Shown here: positions 1-5,948 of the stretch, one piece after another | Layout of the letters: every line of letters begins with the position of its first letter | Numbering within the stretch: position 1 is the stretch's first letter | DNA from: Methanomassiliicoccales archaeon | Lineage (GTDB): Archaea; Thermoplasmatota; Thermoplasmata; Methanomassiliicoccales; UBA472 | Direction of reading: 5' to 3' | NCBI GenBank assembly: GCA_025457905.1 | Contig: JALOTM010000057.1 | Span: forward strand, 1 to 6,253 | Length of the DNA stretch: 6,253 nt | Program-made: the position numbers and the translations under genes | The notes under the pieces: generated by a model | Database searches by the model: none | What the model was told of the DNA's origin: nothing | The model's input: the letters and a program-made list of their open reading frames with translations, nothing else

Positions 1-1595
1 TGCTCGATGAGCTCCCTGGCCTTTGTTCCGTCCCCCATTCCCAACGCACTTTGTAGCCAGCACTCAGCTTGCTTACGCCTCACTCGAGCTAGCGCTCCTT
101 TGTCCTGGTATGACTGCAGGCACTCTTGGAACAGGGCGTCCGCCTTGGTCTTGTCCCTGGTCACATAGCAGTCGGCCAGCCCCTCCATGGCCTTGGGCCT
201 CTCCTCCGCCAAGGCCTGGTCCTTGCTCGCCAGCTCGGCGGCCAAACTGAAATACCCCAGGGCCTCGTCCACCACCTGCCGGTCCAGGCAGAACTGCCCG
301 GCGAGGATGGAGAACTTGACCGCCTTCTGGGCCTCGCCCGCCATATGGAAGTGCCTGGCCAGGTCCGGGTACAATGATTCATTTGGCAGCTTCTTCTCCA
401 ACAGCTGCCCGAAGGCCCGATGCACCTCCTTCCTCCTCAGCTTGGAGATGCTGTCGTAGGTGACCCGCCTCACCTTCTCCTCCTCGAAGACGTACCCGCC
501 CTCCACCTCGCGCACCAGCTGGTGGTCCTCATGCAGGTGCTCCAGGCTCTCCAGCAGCTCCAGCCGGTCCATCCTCAGGGCATCCGCCAGCAGCTCCGGG
601 TCGAAGCTCATGCCCATGACCGAGGCGTACTCCAGCGAGCGCCTCTCCTCCTTCGACAGGCGTTCGATGCGCCGCAGCACCACCTCCTTGACCGAGGTGG
701 GGATCTCCGTCTCCTTCTCCGTGATGCTCCAGGCGCCCTCCTTGCATGTCAGCGCACCGGAGCTCTCCATCTGCCTGATGGTCTCCACCGCGAAGAGGGG
801 CTTGCCTCCGCTCTCACGGTAGATGCGGTTCACGACCACCGTGCTCACCTGCCTCTCCAGCATGCCGGAGGCCACCTGGCTGATCTCCCCCTCCGTCAGG
901 GGCTTCAGGGTGAGCTCGTCGCAGAGGCTCTCGCGCCTCATGATCCTCAGGCTGTCCAGGAAGGGGTTCCCTCCCACCTTCCGGTCCAGCAGTATGTCCT
1001 CGGGGCGGTAGATGCCCAGGAGCATCAGCCGCATGTCCTTGATGTTGCGCGCCAGGAAGTGCAGCATGCCCACGCTCGCGGAGTCGGCCCACTGCAGGTC
1101 GTCGATGTGCATGACGATGGGGCGCTTGGCGCACTCCTGCTGCAGCAGCTGCAGGGTGGCGAACAGCATCTGCTTGTCGTCTCCCTCGCCCTCCTCACCC
1201 AGCGCGTGGTACTCCTGGTACATGATCGTGGCGCCCTTGAGGATGTTGCCCACTATCGGCACGGCCTCCATCAGCTCCGGCGCGGCTTTCTTGGCGGACT
1301 GGAAGAATTTCGATTTGGGCGCCTTCTCCTCGGGCTTGTCCTCCACCAGTCCGTTCAAAGCCTCCAGGAAGGGCATGTAGGATATGCGCGAGGAGGGCAC
1401 GCAGTTCCCGATGAGCACCTTGCACCCCTTCACCCTCGCCTTCTTCTCGAACTCGGAGGCCAGCCTGCTCTTGCCGATGCCGCCCTCGCCGGAGACGAAG
1501 AAGACCTTGCCCGCCCCGCCGAGCACCTGCTGCAGCACCCCTTCCAGGCGTGACAGCTCCGCCTCTCTCCCCACCATCGGAGGCTCGGATAGCAT
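1..1595 (-). CDS. AAA_16-type signalling ATPase with TPR-like C-terminal region (partial, 3' end off the left edge)
   Basis: I translated this frame by hand. It is open from the ATG at 1595 to the window edge, giving 531 visible residues and no stop. It begins with a 'VGRE.EL..L' segment (residues 8-18) typical of AAA_16/STAND ATPases. Walker A is GEGGIGKS at 36-43 and Walker B is VMHIDDLQWAD at 161-171. An 'ESGGKPLFAVE' segment (261-271) resembles the GNPFFVEE motif of MalT/PknK-like and COG3899-type ATPases. A winged-helix-like stretch follows at about 300-375, and from about 410 come alpha-helical TPR-like repeats ('ARHFHMAGEAQKAVKFSILAG'-type). Such proteins act as ATP-driven signalling switches or transcriptional regulators in the cytoplasm. 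No DNA-binding or kinase domain is visible, and one could lie in the missing C-terminus. The ATG at 1595 is chosen because a TATA-like element lies about 30 bases upstream and AGGGG precedes it by four bases. An internal ATG at 1577 is the alternative. The gene is divergent from the methyltransferase operon. ATPase assignment is firm; biological role is unknown. Confidence 0.88.
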   Translation of the reverse strand, partial: MLSEPPMVGREAELSRLEGVLQQVLGGAGKVFFVSGEGGIGKSRLASEFEKKARVKGCKVLIGNCVPSSRISYMPFLEALNGLVEDKPEEKAPKSKFFQSAKKAAPELMEAVPIVGNILKGATIMYQEYHALGEEGEGDDKQMLFATLQLLQQECAKRPIVMHIDDLQWADSASVGMLHFLARNIKDMRLMLLGIYRPEDILLDRKVGGNPFLDSLRIMRRESLCDELTLKPLTEGEISQVASGMLERQVSTVVVNRIYRESGGKPLFAVETIRQMESSGALTCKEGAWSITEKETEIPTSVKEVVLRRIERLSKEERRSLEYASVMGMSFDPELLADALRMDRLELLESLEHLHEDHQLVREVEGGYVFEEEKVRRVTYDSISKLRRKEVHRAFGQLLEKKLPNESLYPDLARHFHMAGEAQKAVKFSILAGQFCLDRQVVDEALGYFSLAAELASKDQALAEERPKAMEGLADCYVTRDKTKADALFQECLQSYQDKGALARVRRKQAECWLQSALGMGDGTKARELIE

Positions 1596-1625
1596 TGGAC
1601 CCCTATCGTCTATTGGCGACCGCCT

Positions 1626-1641
1626 CGAATATAGGTTTGGT
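1626..1641 (-). promoter_or_regulatory. Archaeal-type BRE/TATA promoter of the ATPase gene
   Basis: On the minus strand the sequence reads AACCAAACC followed by TATATTCG. This is a purine-containing BRE-like segment directly upstream of a TATA-like box at about 1633-1627. Transcription starting about 25 bases downstream would begin near 1604, leaving a short leader of roughly 9 bases before the ATG at 1595. The position fits archaeal TBP/TFB promoters. It is assigned by pattern and spacing only. Confidence 0.5.
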
Positions 1642-1698
1642 TCGCCCGGGACCCTCGGACCGCGCCCTCCGGACCGATAGTCTGATAAGCAGAGCAGG

Positions 1699-1708
1699 CG
1701 AATATTCA
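1699..1708 (+). promoter_or_regulatory. TATA-like element of the methyltransferase-DUF1638 operon
   Basis: GAATATTC (1700-1707) is the main AT-rich element in a GC-rich intergenic region. A start about 25 bases downstream would lie near 1730, giving a leader of about 23 bases that contains the ribosome binding site before the GTG at 1753. The octamer is a perfect palindrome, and CGAATAT also occurs at 1626-1632 over the opposing promoter, so it could be an operator site instead. No clear BRE is seen immediately upstream. Confidence 0.4.
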
Positions 1709-1740
1709 CAATCGTTCCGGGCGACCGGGACATCGGTGTG

Positions 1741-1745
1741 GGGAG
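1741..1745 (+). promoter_or_regulatory. Ribosome binding site deciding the GTG start of the methyltransferase
   Basis: GGGAG ends seven bases before the GTG at 1753. The longer in-frame GTG at 1738 has no such site and would place GGGAG inside the coding region. Family proteins also usually begin close to the 'NEYERLNNVL' segment, which supports 1753. Confidence 0.65.
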
Positions 1746-1752
1746 TATACGA

Positions 1753-2811
1753 GTGAACGAGTACGAGCGACTGAACAATGTACTTAACCATGTGCCAGTG
1801 GACCGGCCGCCGGTCATCTGCCCGATGCATGCCGCGACCACGGCGCTCATGAAGGCGTCCAGCTCCTACTACCCGGAGATCCAGGACGACCCCGTCAAGA
1901 TGGCCAGGCTGGCGATCGCCGCCCATGACCTGGCCGGCTTCGAGAACGTCAGGGTCCCGTTCGACGAGTCGGTGGAGGTCTCGGCCTTCGGCGTGGCCAC
2001 CGGGCGCATGGGGGCGCAGAGGCTGCCGGTCGTCCTGCAGCGCATGGTGAGCGGGCCCGAGGACGTGGACCGGCTGCACGTCCCCGACCCTCGCAACGGG
2101 GGCAAGGTGCCGATAGTCCTGGAGGCCATCAGGCTGCTCGAGGACGAGTGGGAGGAGGTGGAGGAGGTCCCCATCTTCCTGGGCATCACCTCGCCCATGA
2201 TGCTGGCCATGCAGCTGCGCGGAGACCACGAGTCCCTCATGGACATGGAGAAGGACCCGGCGCTGCTGAATGCGCTGCTGAGCAAGACCACGGCCTTCAT
2301 CCTGGAGTACGTCCGCGAGGCGGTGGAGGCGGGCGTGGACCAGATCGTCCTGGACGACTCTCTCTCCAACAGCGACGTGCTCACCTTCGAGCATTTCCGG
2401 GAGTTCGTGGAGCCGTACGAGGACAAGGTCGCCAACGAGATGAGGAAGTTGGGCATAGAATCGATACTGCACGTGTGCGGCAACGTCTCCGAGCGGCAGC
2501 TGGACCGCATGATCGAGGTGGACGTGGACGCGCTCAGCATCGACGAGGACGTCCCCATCTCCCTGGCCTTGCGTCTGGGCGCGCGCCGCCACCTGGCCAT
2601 CATCGGCAACGTCAGCCCGACCAAGACGCTGCTCATGGGCAGCGTTGCCAAGGTGGAAGAGGCCACTTGCTCCTGCATAGACCAGGGCGTGGACTGCGTG
2701 GCCCCCGGATGCTCCCTGGAGACCTACACCCCCATGGACAACCTGGTGGCCATGACCGCCATGGCCAAGCGCTACGGCCTGGACCGCTCCCGCCGGGAGG
2801 GGACGAGATGA
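1753..2811 (+). CDS. MtaA/MtbA-family methylcobamide:coenzyme M methyltransferase homologue (uroporphyrinogen decarboxylase fold)
   Basis: 352 residues, the normal length for the MtaA/MtbA/CmuA family, from a GTG start with GGGAG seven bases upstream. These zinc enzymes transfer a methyl group from a methylated corrinoid protein to coenzyme M or another thiol in the cytoplasm. Family landmarks visible: 'NEYERLNNVLNHVPVDRPPVICP' region at 2-24, 'VRVPFDESVE' at 66-75, HVCGN at 240-244, 'IIGNVSPT' at 283-290, and APGC at 317-320. H240, C242 and C320 fit the His-X-Cys...Cys zinc site of MtaA/MtbA. Differences from the methanogen MtaA pattern as I recall it are PMHAATT in place of the usual Gly/Met-rich segment after VICP, 'LDDSLSNSD' (200-208) where a DPTAS-like segment is expected, and 'SIDEDVP' (262-268) where SVDQNVD is expected. 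Methyl donor and thiol acceptor are therefore uncertain. No corrinoid protein gene is adjacent. It is translationally coupled to the DUF1638 gene through an ATGA overlap. Confidence 0.9.
   Translation: MNEYERLNNVLNHVPVDRPPVICPMHAATTALMKASSSYYPEIQDDPVKMARLAIAAHDLAGFENVRVPFDESVEVSAFGVATGRMGAQRLPVVLQRMVSGPEDVDRLHVPDPRNGGKVPIVLEAIRLLEDEWEEVEEVPIFLGITSPMMLAMQLRGDHESLMDMEKDPALLNALLSKTTAFILEYVREAVEAGVDQIVLDDSLSNSDVLTFEHFREFVEPYEDKVANEMRKLGIESILHVCGNVSERQLDRMIEVDVDALSIDEDVPISLALRLGARRHLAIIGNVSPTKTLLMGSVAKVEEATCSCIDQGVDCVAPGCSLETYTPMDNLVAMTAMAKRYGLDRSRREGTR
2795..2802 (+). promoter_or_regulatory. Ribosome binding site of the DUF1638 gene
   Basis: GGGAGGGG lies within the last codons of the methyltransferase gene, five bases before the ATG at 2808. 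This fixes the start of the DUF1638 gene, whose frame is otherwise open well upstream inside the methyltransferase gene. Confidence 0.75.
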
Positions 2812-3605
2812 TCGACCAGGTGATGGGCATCATCGGGTGCCAGGTGCTGGAGGACGAGATGGCCTACGTGGTGGCCAACGACCCCGAGGTGAGGCATGTG
2901 CTGGTCATCGACTCCACCCAGGAGAGGACCATGGCCGGGAAGGTCCAGAGGATGGCCCCGGACAAGAAGGTGAGCTTGTTCGATGAGCAGTTCGACATCA
3001 AGCAGTTCCAGCTCACGCCGGGCCTCAACGTGATAGTTTGGGTGAAGTCCATCGGGCTGCACCAGAGCCCCCCCATGCTGCGCGAGGAGGTCTCCAGGTC
3101 CATCGCCCGCATCGAGCCGCTGGCCAAGTCCATACTCATCTTCTACGGCCAGTGCGGCAACGCCTTCCGCAACATGGAGATCTTCTGCAAGGGGGTGAAG
3201 GTCCCGGTGACCATCCTCAAGGACAAGGACGGCGCGCCCATAGACGACTGCTACGGCACCGTCCTGGGCGGGAGGGACGAGTACCGGGCCTTCCTGATAA
3301 AGCAGCCAGGGCCCTCCTTCGTGCTCAACACCATGTGGCTGGCGAACTGGCGGCACTTCATGCAGGAGATGCAGATGCTGCACGACCCCAACGACGTGGA
3401 GGAGGCCAAGACCGTCTTCCAGTACATGGACTACAAGAGGACCGTGGGCCTGAACACCGGGCTGGTGAGCGACCCGGTCTTCCAGAAGCAGCTCCAGGAG
3501 TTCGCCACCATATTCGGGCTGGAGATAGAGAACCACGACTGCACGCTGAGGATCGTGGACAGCTCCTACAACGAGGCCAAGCGCTGCGCCATGATGGAGC
3601 TCTGA
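2808..3605 (+). CDS. DUF1638 domain protein, probable partner of the methyltransferase
   Basis: 265 residues. The ATG at 2808 overlaps the upstream TGA as ATGA and has a strong GGGAGGGG site, so the two proteins are probably made together. The open frame runs back to 2148, but that part is out of frame with the methyltransferase and is its shadow. DUF1638 features visible: an N-terminal 'IIGCQVLEDE' (C11), 'FYGQCGN' at 112-118 (C116), 'DDCYGTVLGG' at 146-155 (C148), and 'GPSFVLNTMWLANW' at 168-181. Cysteines 11, 116, 127, 148, 245 and 260 could bind metal or a cofactor, though this is inference. There is no signal peptide or membrane segment, so it is cytoplasmic. From memory, genes of this family often sit beside corrinoid methyltransferase genes in methanogens and anaerobic bacteria. 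The biochemical function is not established. Family assignment is fairly firm, role is inferred from neighbourhood. Confidence 0.85.
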   Translation: MIDQVMGIIGCQVLEDEMAYVVANDPEVRHVLVIDSTQERTMAGKVQRMAPDKKVSLFDEQFDIKQFQLTPGLNVIVWVKSIGLHQSPPMLREEVSRSIARIEPLAKSILIFYGQCGNAFRNMEIFCKGVKVPVTILKDKDGAPIDDCYGTVLGGRDEYRAFLIKQPGPSFVLNTMWLANWRHFMQEMQMLHDPNDVEEAKTVFQYMDYKRTVGLNTGLVSDPVFQKQLQEFATIFGLEIENHDCTLRIVDSSYNEAKRCAMMEL

Positions 3606-3667
3606 GCCAGGAGGCGACGGACCGCAATAATGAGTCGTGCAGCGGCATAGCCCATTGATAAGATGTG

Positions 3668-3697
3668 CCTGAGGCAAGTCCTTGCACCTGCCTCAGG
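3668..3697. terminator. Inverted repeat between convergent operons, candidate bidirectional terminator or RNA hairpin
   Basis: CCTGAGGCA (3668-3676) and TGCCTCAGG (3689-3697) form a perfect 9-bp stem with a 12-base loop. It lies 63 bases after the DUF1638 stop and about 105 bases beyond the porB stop, so it could serve either transcript. No T-run follows on either strand, so it is not a classical intrinsic terminator. It could equally be a processing hairpin or a protein site. Confidence 0.35.
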
Positions 3698-3760
3698 TTG
3701 GTTAGTCCCCGTGTCCCCCTCCCCAAACAGAGTGAATGAATTACGCATCTGCTCCTAATA

Positions 3761-3772
3761 CTAGTTTTCCTT
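3761..3772 (+). terminator. Possible T-rich archaeal termination tract
   Basis: CTAGTTTTCCTT is the only pyrimidine tract containing a run of four T in this gap, and it sits in a locally AT-rich patch (about 3730-3788). Archaeal polymerase can stop at short T-rich tracts without a hairpin, so this could end the methyltransferase-DUF1638 transcript. The T-run is short and the assignment is weak. Confidence 0.22.
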
Positions 3773-3801
3773 AACCGGCGTTAATTGACGCGCCCCGCTC
3801 A

Positions 3802-4782
3802 TCAGACGCCGTGCAGGGGGTCGCCGTCGTGCGCCACCGGCCTCTCCGTCTCGTAGACGCGGCAGGGCAGGGCCTCCACCTGGTCCTTGTAGTGCAGCCA
3901 CCACTTCGTGCACAGCCATCTCTGCAGCGAGTTGACGTCCTCCACGGTCATGTGCGCGAACCGGCCCTGGAGCTTGAGGTAGTCGGTCACCGGCAGCATC
4001 GCCGATGGCTTGTAGGTGACCCGGGACTCGTTGTCGTGGGACTCGAACAGCGTCCACATCCCCGTCTCCACGGCCAGCTTGGCGATCTCCATGGTCCGGG
4101 CGGACTCGGACCTCCAGCCCGGCACGCAGGGCGTGAGCACGTGCAGGAAGCGGAACCCGGTCATGGACTTGGCCCGCTCCACCTTGCGCACGAAGTCGTT
4201 GAAGTGCGCTATGGAGAGGGTCGCCAGGTAAGCGGGGTCGTGCGCGGCCACGATGTGGTCCACGTCCTTCTTGAAGCGGCGCTTGCCCTTGACCTTCCGG
4301 CCGGCCGGGGAGGTGGTCGTCCAGGCGCCGAAGGGGGTGGCCCCGGACATCTGGATGCCGGTGTTCATGTAGGCCTCGTTGTCCAGGCACACGTACAGTA
4401 TGTCCTCCCCGCGGTCGGCCGCGCCCGACAGGGCCTGGAGCCCGATGTCGAAGGTGCCCCCGTCCCCCGCCATGCCCACCACGATGGGGTCCCTCCCGCG
4501 GCGCCTCATGGCCGCCCGGATGCCCGTGGCCACGGCCCCGGTGTTCTCGAAGGCCGAGTAGAGGTAGGGCACGTCGAACGACGAATAGGGGTACTGCGCC
4601 CCGAACACCACCAAACAGGAGGCGGGGACGTAGACGATGGTCTCGGGGCCGAGGATGCGCATGATGTTCTTGACGGCAATGGCCACGCCGCAGCCGGGGC
4701 AGGCGCCGTGCCCCCACAGGAAGTAGTCCTTGTTCGGCACGTCCCTGAGGGTGAGCTTGCTCACGTCCCTGGCCTCGCTCAT
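3802..4782 (-). CDS. porB: Pyruvate (2-oxoacid):ferredoxin oxidoreductase, beta subunit
   Basis: 326 residues, within the usual length for PorB. This subunit binds thiamine pyrophosphate and one [4Fe-4S] cluster and, with alpha, gamma and delta, interconverts pyruvate + CoA and acetyl-CoA + CO2 with ferredoxin. Visible: 'GHGACPGCG' at 24-32 (C28, C31), 'PASCLVVFGAQYPYSS' with C56, and 'TPCVPGW' with C219, the four expected cluster ligands. The thiamine pyrophosphate motif is GDGGT at 106-110, with 'LDNEAYMNTG' at 133-142. 'SGATPFGAWTTTSPAG' and 'YLKLQGRF' are also typical. Position 145 is Met in 'NTGIQMSG', where Arg is common. The start at 4782 overlaps the porA stop as ATGA, and AGGGGGGAG lies five bases upstream. 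The frame continues upstream only as a shadow of porA. Substrate is assumed to be pyruvate from similarity; another 2-oxoacid remains possible. Confidence 0.93.
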   Translation of the reverse strand: MSEARDVSKLTLRDVPNKDYFLWGHGACPGCGVAIAVKNIMRILGPETIVYVPASCLVVFGAQYPYSSFDVPYLYSAFENTGAVATGIRAAMRRRGRDPIVVGMAGDGGTFDIGLQALSGAADRGEDILYVCLDNEAYMNTGIQMSGATPFGAWTTTSPAGRKVKGKRRFKKDVDHIVAAHDPAYLATLSIAHFNDFVRKVERAKSMTGFRFLHVLTPCVPGWRSESARTMEIAKLAVETGMWTLFESHDNESRVTYKPSAMLPVTDYLKLQGRFAHMTVEDVNSLQRWLCTKWWLHYKDQVEALPCRVYETERPVAHDGDPLHGV

Positions 4783-5948
4783 CCCTGCTCCCCCCTGAGC
4801 CCGTGCCACCGGACCGTGGCCTGCCCGGCTGCCGAGGACCCTATGGACGCATACACGTCCCTCATCTCCTGCAGGGTTAGGTCCCTCCCGCCCAGCCCGC
4901 CGATGTGGTCGCTGAGGGCGATTCCGGTGGAGCCTAGCGCCCCCCGGACCTCGGTGAACACCGGGCCGAGGCCGTTCATGGCGATGGAGCGGTCGAAGAC
5001 CCCCAGCGCCCTCAGCCCCCTGGCCGCCTCCCTGAGTTCGTTCTCCGGGAAGGGGCGCATGAAGCGCAGCTTGATCAGCCCTGCCCTGCTGCCCTGGGAG
5101 CGGAGCTCGTCCACCACCGCCCTGGCGGTGGTCGTGGCCGTGCCCAGGGAGAGCAGCGCGTACTCCGCGTCCTCCATCAGGTAGGGCTCCAGCAGACCTC
5201 CGTACCTGCGCCCGAAGGCCCGCCCGAAGAGCTCGTCCACCTCCCCCACCACCGCCCGCGAGGCGTCCATGGCCCGGTCCAGCTGATAGCGCATCTCCAT
5301 GGCGTACTCCGGCGGTACGATGGGGTTGATGACCCGGGGGTCCTCGGTGTCCAGCCTGTTCAGCGGACGGAACCTCGGCAGGAAGGAGTCCGCCTCCTCC
5401 TGGCCGGGTATCTCCACCCTCTCCACGGTATGGGAGAGCACGAAGCCGTCCAGGCATACCATGACCGGCAGCATGACCCTCTGGTCCTCGGCGATGCGGA
5501 AGGCCTGCAGGACCATGTCCAGGGCCTCCTGGTTGTCCTCCACGTAGCATTGCAGCCAGCCGGACTCCCGCTCCGGCATGGAGTCGTTGTGCTCCAGCCA
5601 GATGCCGGAGGCGGCCCCCAGCGAGCGGTTGACGTTGGCCATGACCACCGGCAGGCGCACCTGCGGGGCCACGTACAGCATCTCGTGCATCAGCGCCAGC
5701 CCCTGGGAGGAGGAGGCGGTGAAGGTCCGCACGCCTCCCGCGGATGCCCCGACCGCGATGCTCATCACCGAGTGCTCGCTCTCGGCGGCGATGAGCTCAG
5801 CGTCCAGCTCCCCGTCGTTGATGAACTCCGACAGCAGCTCCATGATGAGCGTCTGCGGGGTGATCGGGAAGGCGGGGATGACCTCGGCCCGTGCCAGCCT
5901 GGCCGCCCAGGCCACGGCGTGGTCGGCGGAGATGACCTTGGTCACCAT
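4779..5948 (-). CDS. porA: Pyruvate (2-oxoacid):ferredoxin oxidoreductase, alpha subunit
   Basis: 389 residues, the normal PorA length. The alpha subunit forms the other half of the thiamine pyrophosphate site and contacts CoA. Visible: 'FPITPQT' at 27-33 (the YPITP motif), 'AAESEHSVMSIAVGASAGG' at 54-72 with the catalytic-site Glu in the ESEH segment, 'TASSSQGL' at 77-84, 'RLPVVMANVNRS' at 98-109, 'LPVMVCLDGFVLSH' at 160-173, and 'KLRFMRPFPENEL' in the transketolase C-terminal-like domain at 293-305. The segment 'IWLEHNDSMPERESGW' (116-131) is a variant of the usual 'DHSD...RD.GW' signature. The start at 5948 begins the conserved region and overlaps the porD stop by seven bases. GAGGG sits just upstream, and a GTG one codon later (5945) is an equally spaced alternative. 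The longer open frame to 6146 is a shadow of porD. Order delta-alpha-beta matches archaeal por operons. Confidence 0.93.
   Translation of the reverse strand: MVTKVISADHAVAWAARLARAEVIPAFPITPQTLIMELLSEFINDGELDAELIAAESEHSVMSIAVGASAGGVRTFTASSSQGLALMHEMLYVAPQVRLPVVMANVNRSLGAASGIWLEHNDSMPERESGWLQCYVEDNQEALDMVLQAFRIAEDQRVMLPVMVCLDGFVLSHTVERVEIPGQEEADSFLPRFRPLNRLDTEDPRVINPIVPPEYAMEMRYQLDRAMDASRAVVGEVDELFGRAFGRRYGGLLEPYLMEDAEYALLSLGTATTTARAVVDELRSQGSRAGLIKLRFMRPFPENELREAARGLRALGVFDRSIAMNGLGPVFTEVRGALGSTGIALSDHIGGLGGRDLTLQEMRDVYASIGSSAAGQATVRWHGLRGEQG
4788..4796 (-). promoter_or_regulatory. Ribosome binding site of porB
   Basis: On the minus strand AGGGGGGAG lies in the last codons of porA, five bases before the ATG at 4782. 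It selects this ATG over the long upstream open frame. Confidence 0.7.

Larger units (their letters stand above)
1596..1752. other. Divergent intergenic regulatory region with short repeats
   Basis: Gap of 157 bases between the ATPase and methyltransferase starts. Besides the two TATA-like elements it holds an imperfect direct repeat, CCCTCGGACCG (1652-1662) and CCCTCCGGACCG (1665-1676), between the two promoters. It also holds an 8-bp inverted pair, TCGCCCGG (1642-1649) and CCGGGCGA (1717-1724), one arm next to each promoter. These may be operator sites, but such short matches arise readily by chance in GC-rich DNA. Confidence 0.3.

Noticed and set aside
420..1553. 377-codon plus-strand open frame
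   Set aside because: It lies antisense to the ATPase gene, whose Walker motifs are intact. The translation is rich in His, Leu and Gln with no domain, as expected for a shadow frame in GC-rich DNA.
1738..1752. Longer GTG start for the methyltransferase
   Set aside because: It would put the GGGAG ribosome site inside the gene and adds five residues not typical of the family.
1603..2592. 329-codon minus-strand open frame
   Set aside because: Antisense to the methyltransferase gene and crossing the divergent promoter region. Low-complexity His/Arg/Val-rich translation without motifs.
2772..3677. 301-codon minus-strand open frame
   Set aside because: Antisense to the DUF1638 gene, with biased composition and no recognisable motif.
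3777..3791. Possible second hairpin (GCGT...ACGC) just after porB
   Set aside because: Only a four-base stem with a six-base loop and no T-run, so indistinguishable from chance.
3811..5184. 457-codon plus-strand open frame
   Set aside because: Antisense to porB and porA, both of which have full family signatures. The translation shows no domain.
4783..5550. N-terminal extension of the porB frame
   Set aside because: The upstream part is a shadow of porA with Gly/Arg-rich translation. The ATG at 4782 has a strong ribosome site and starts just before the conserved region.
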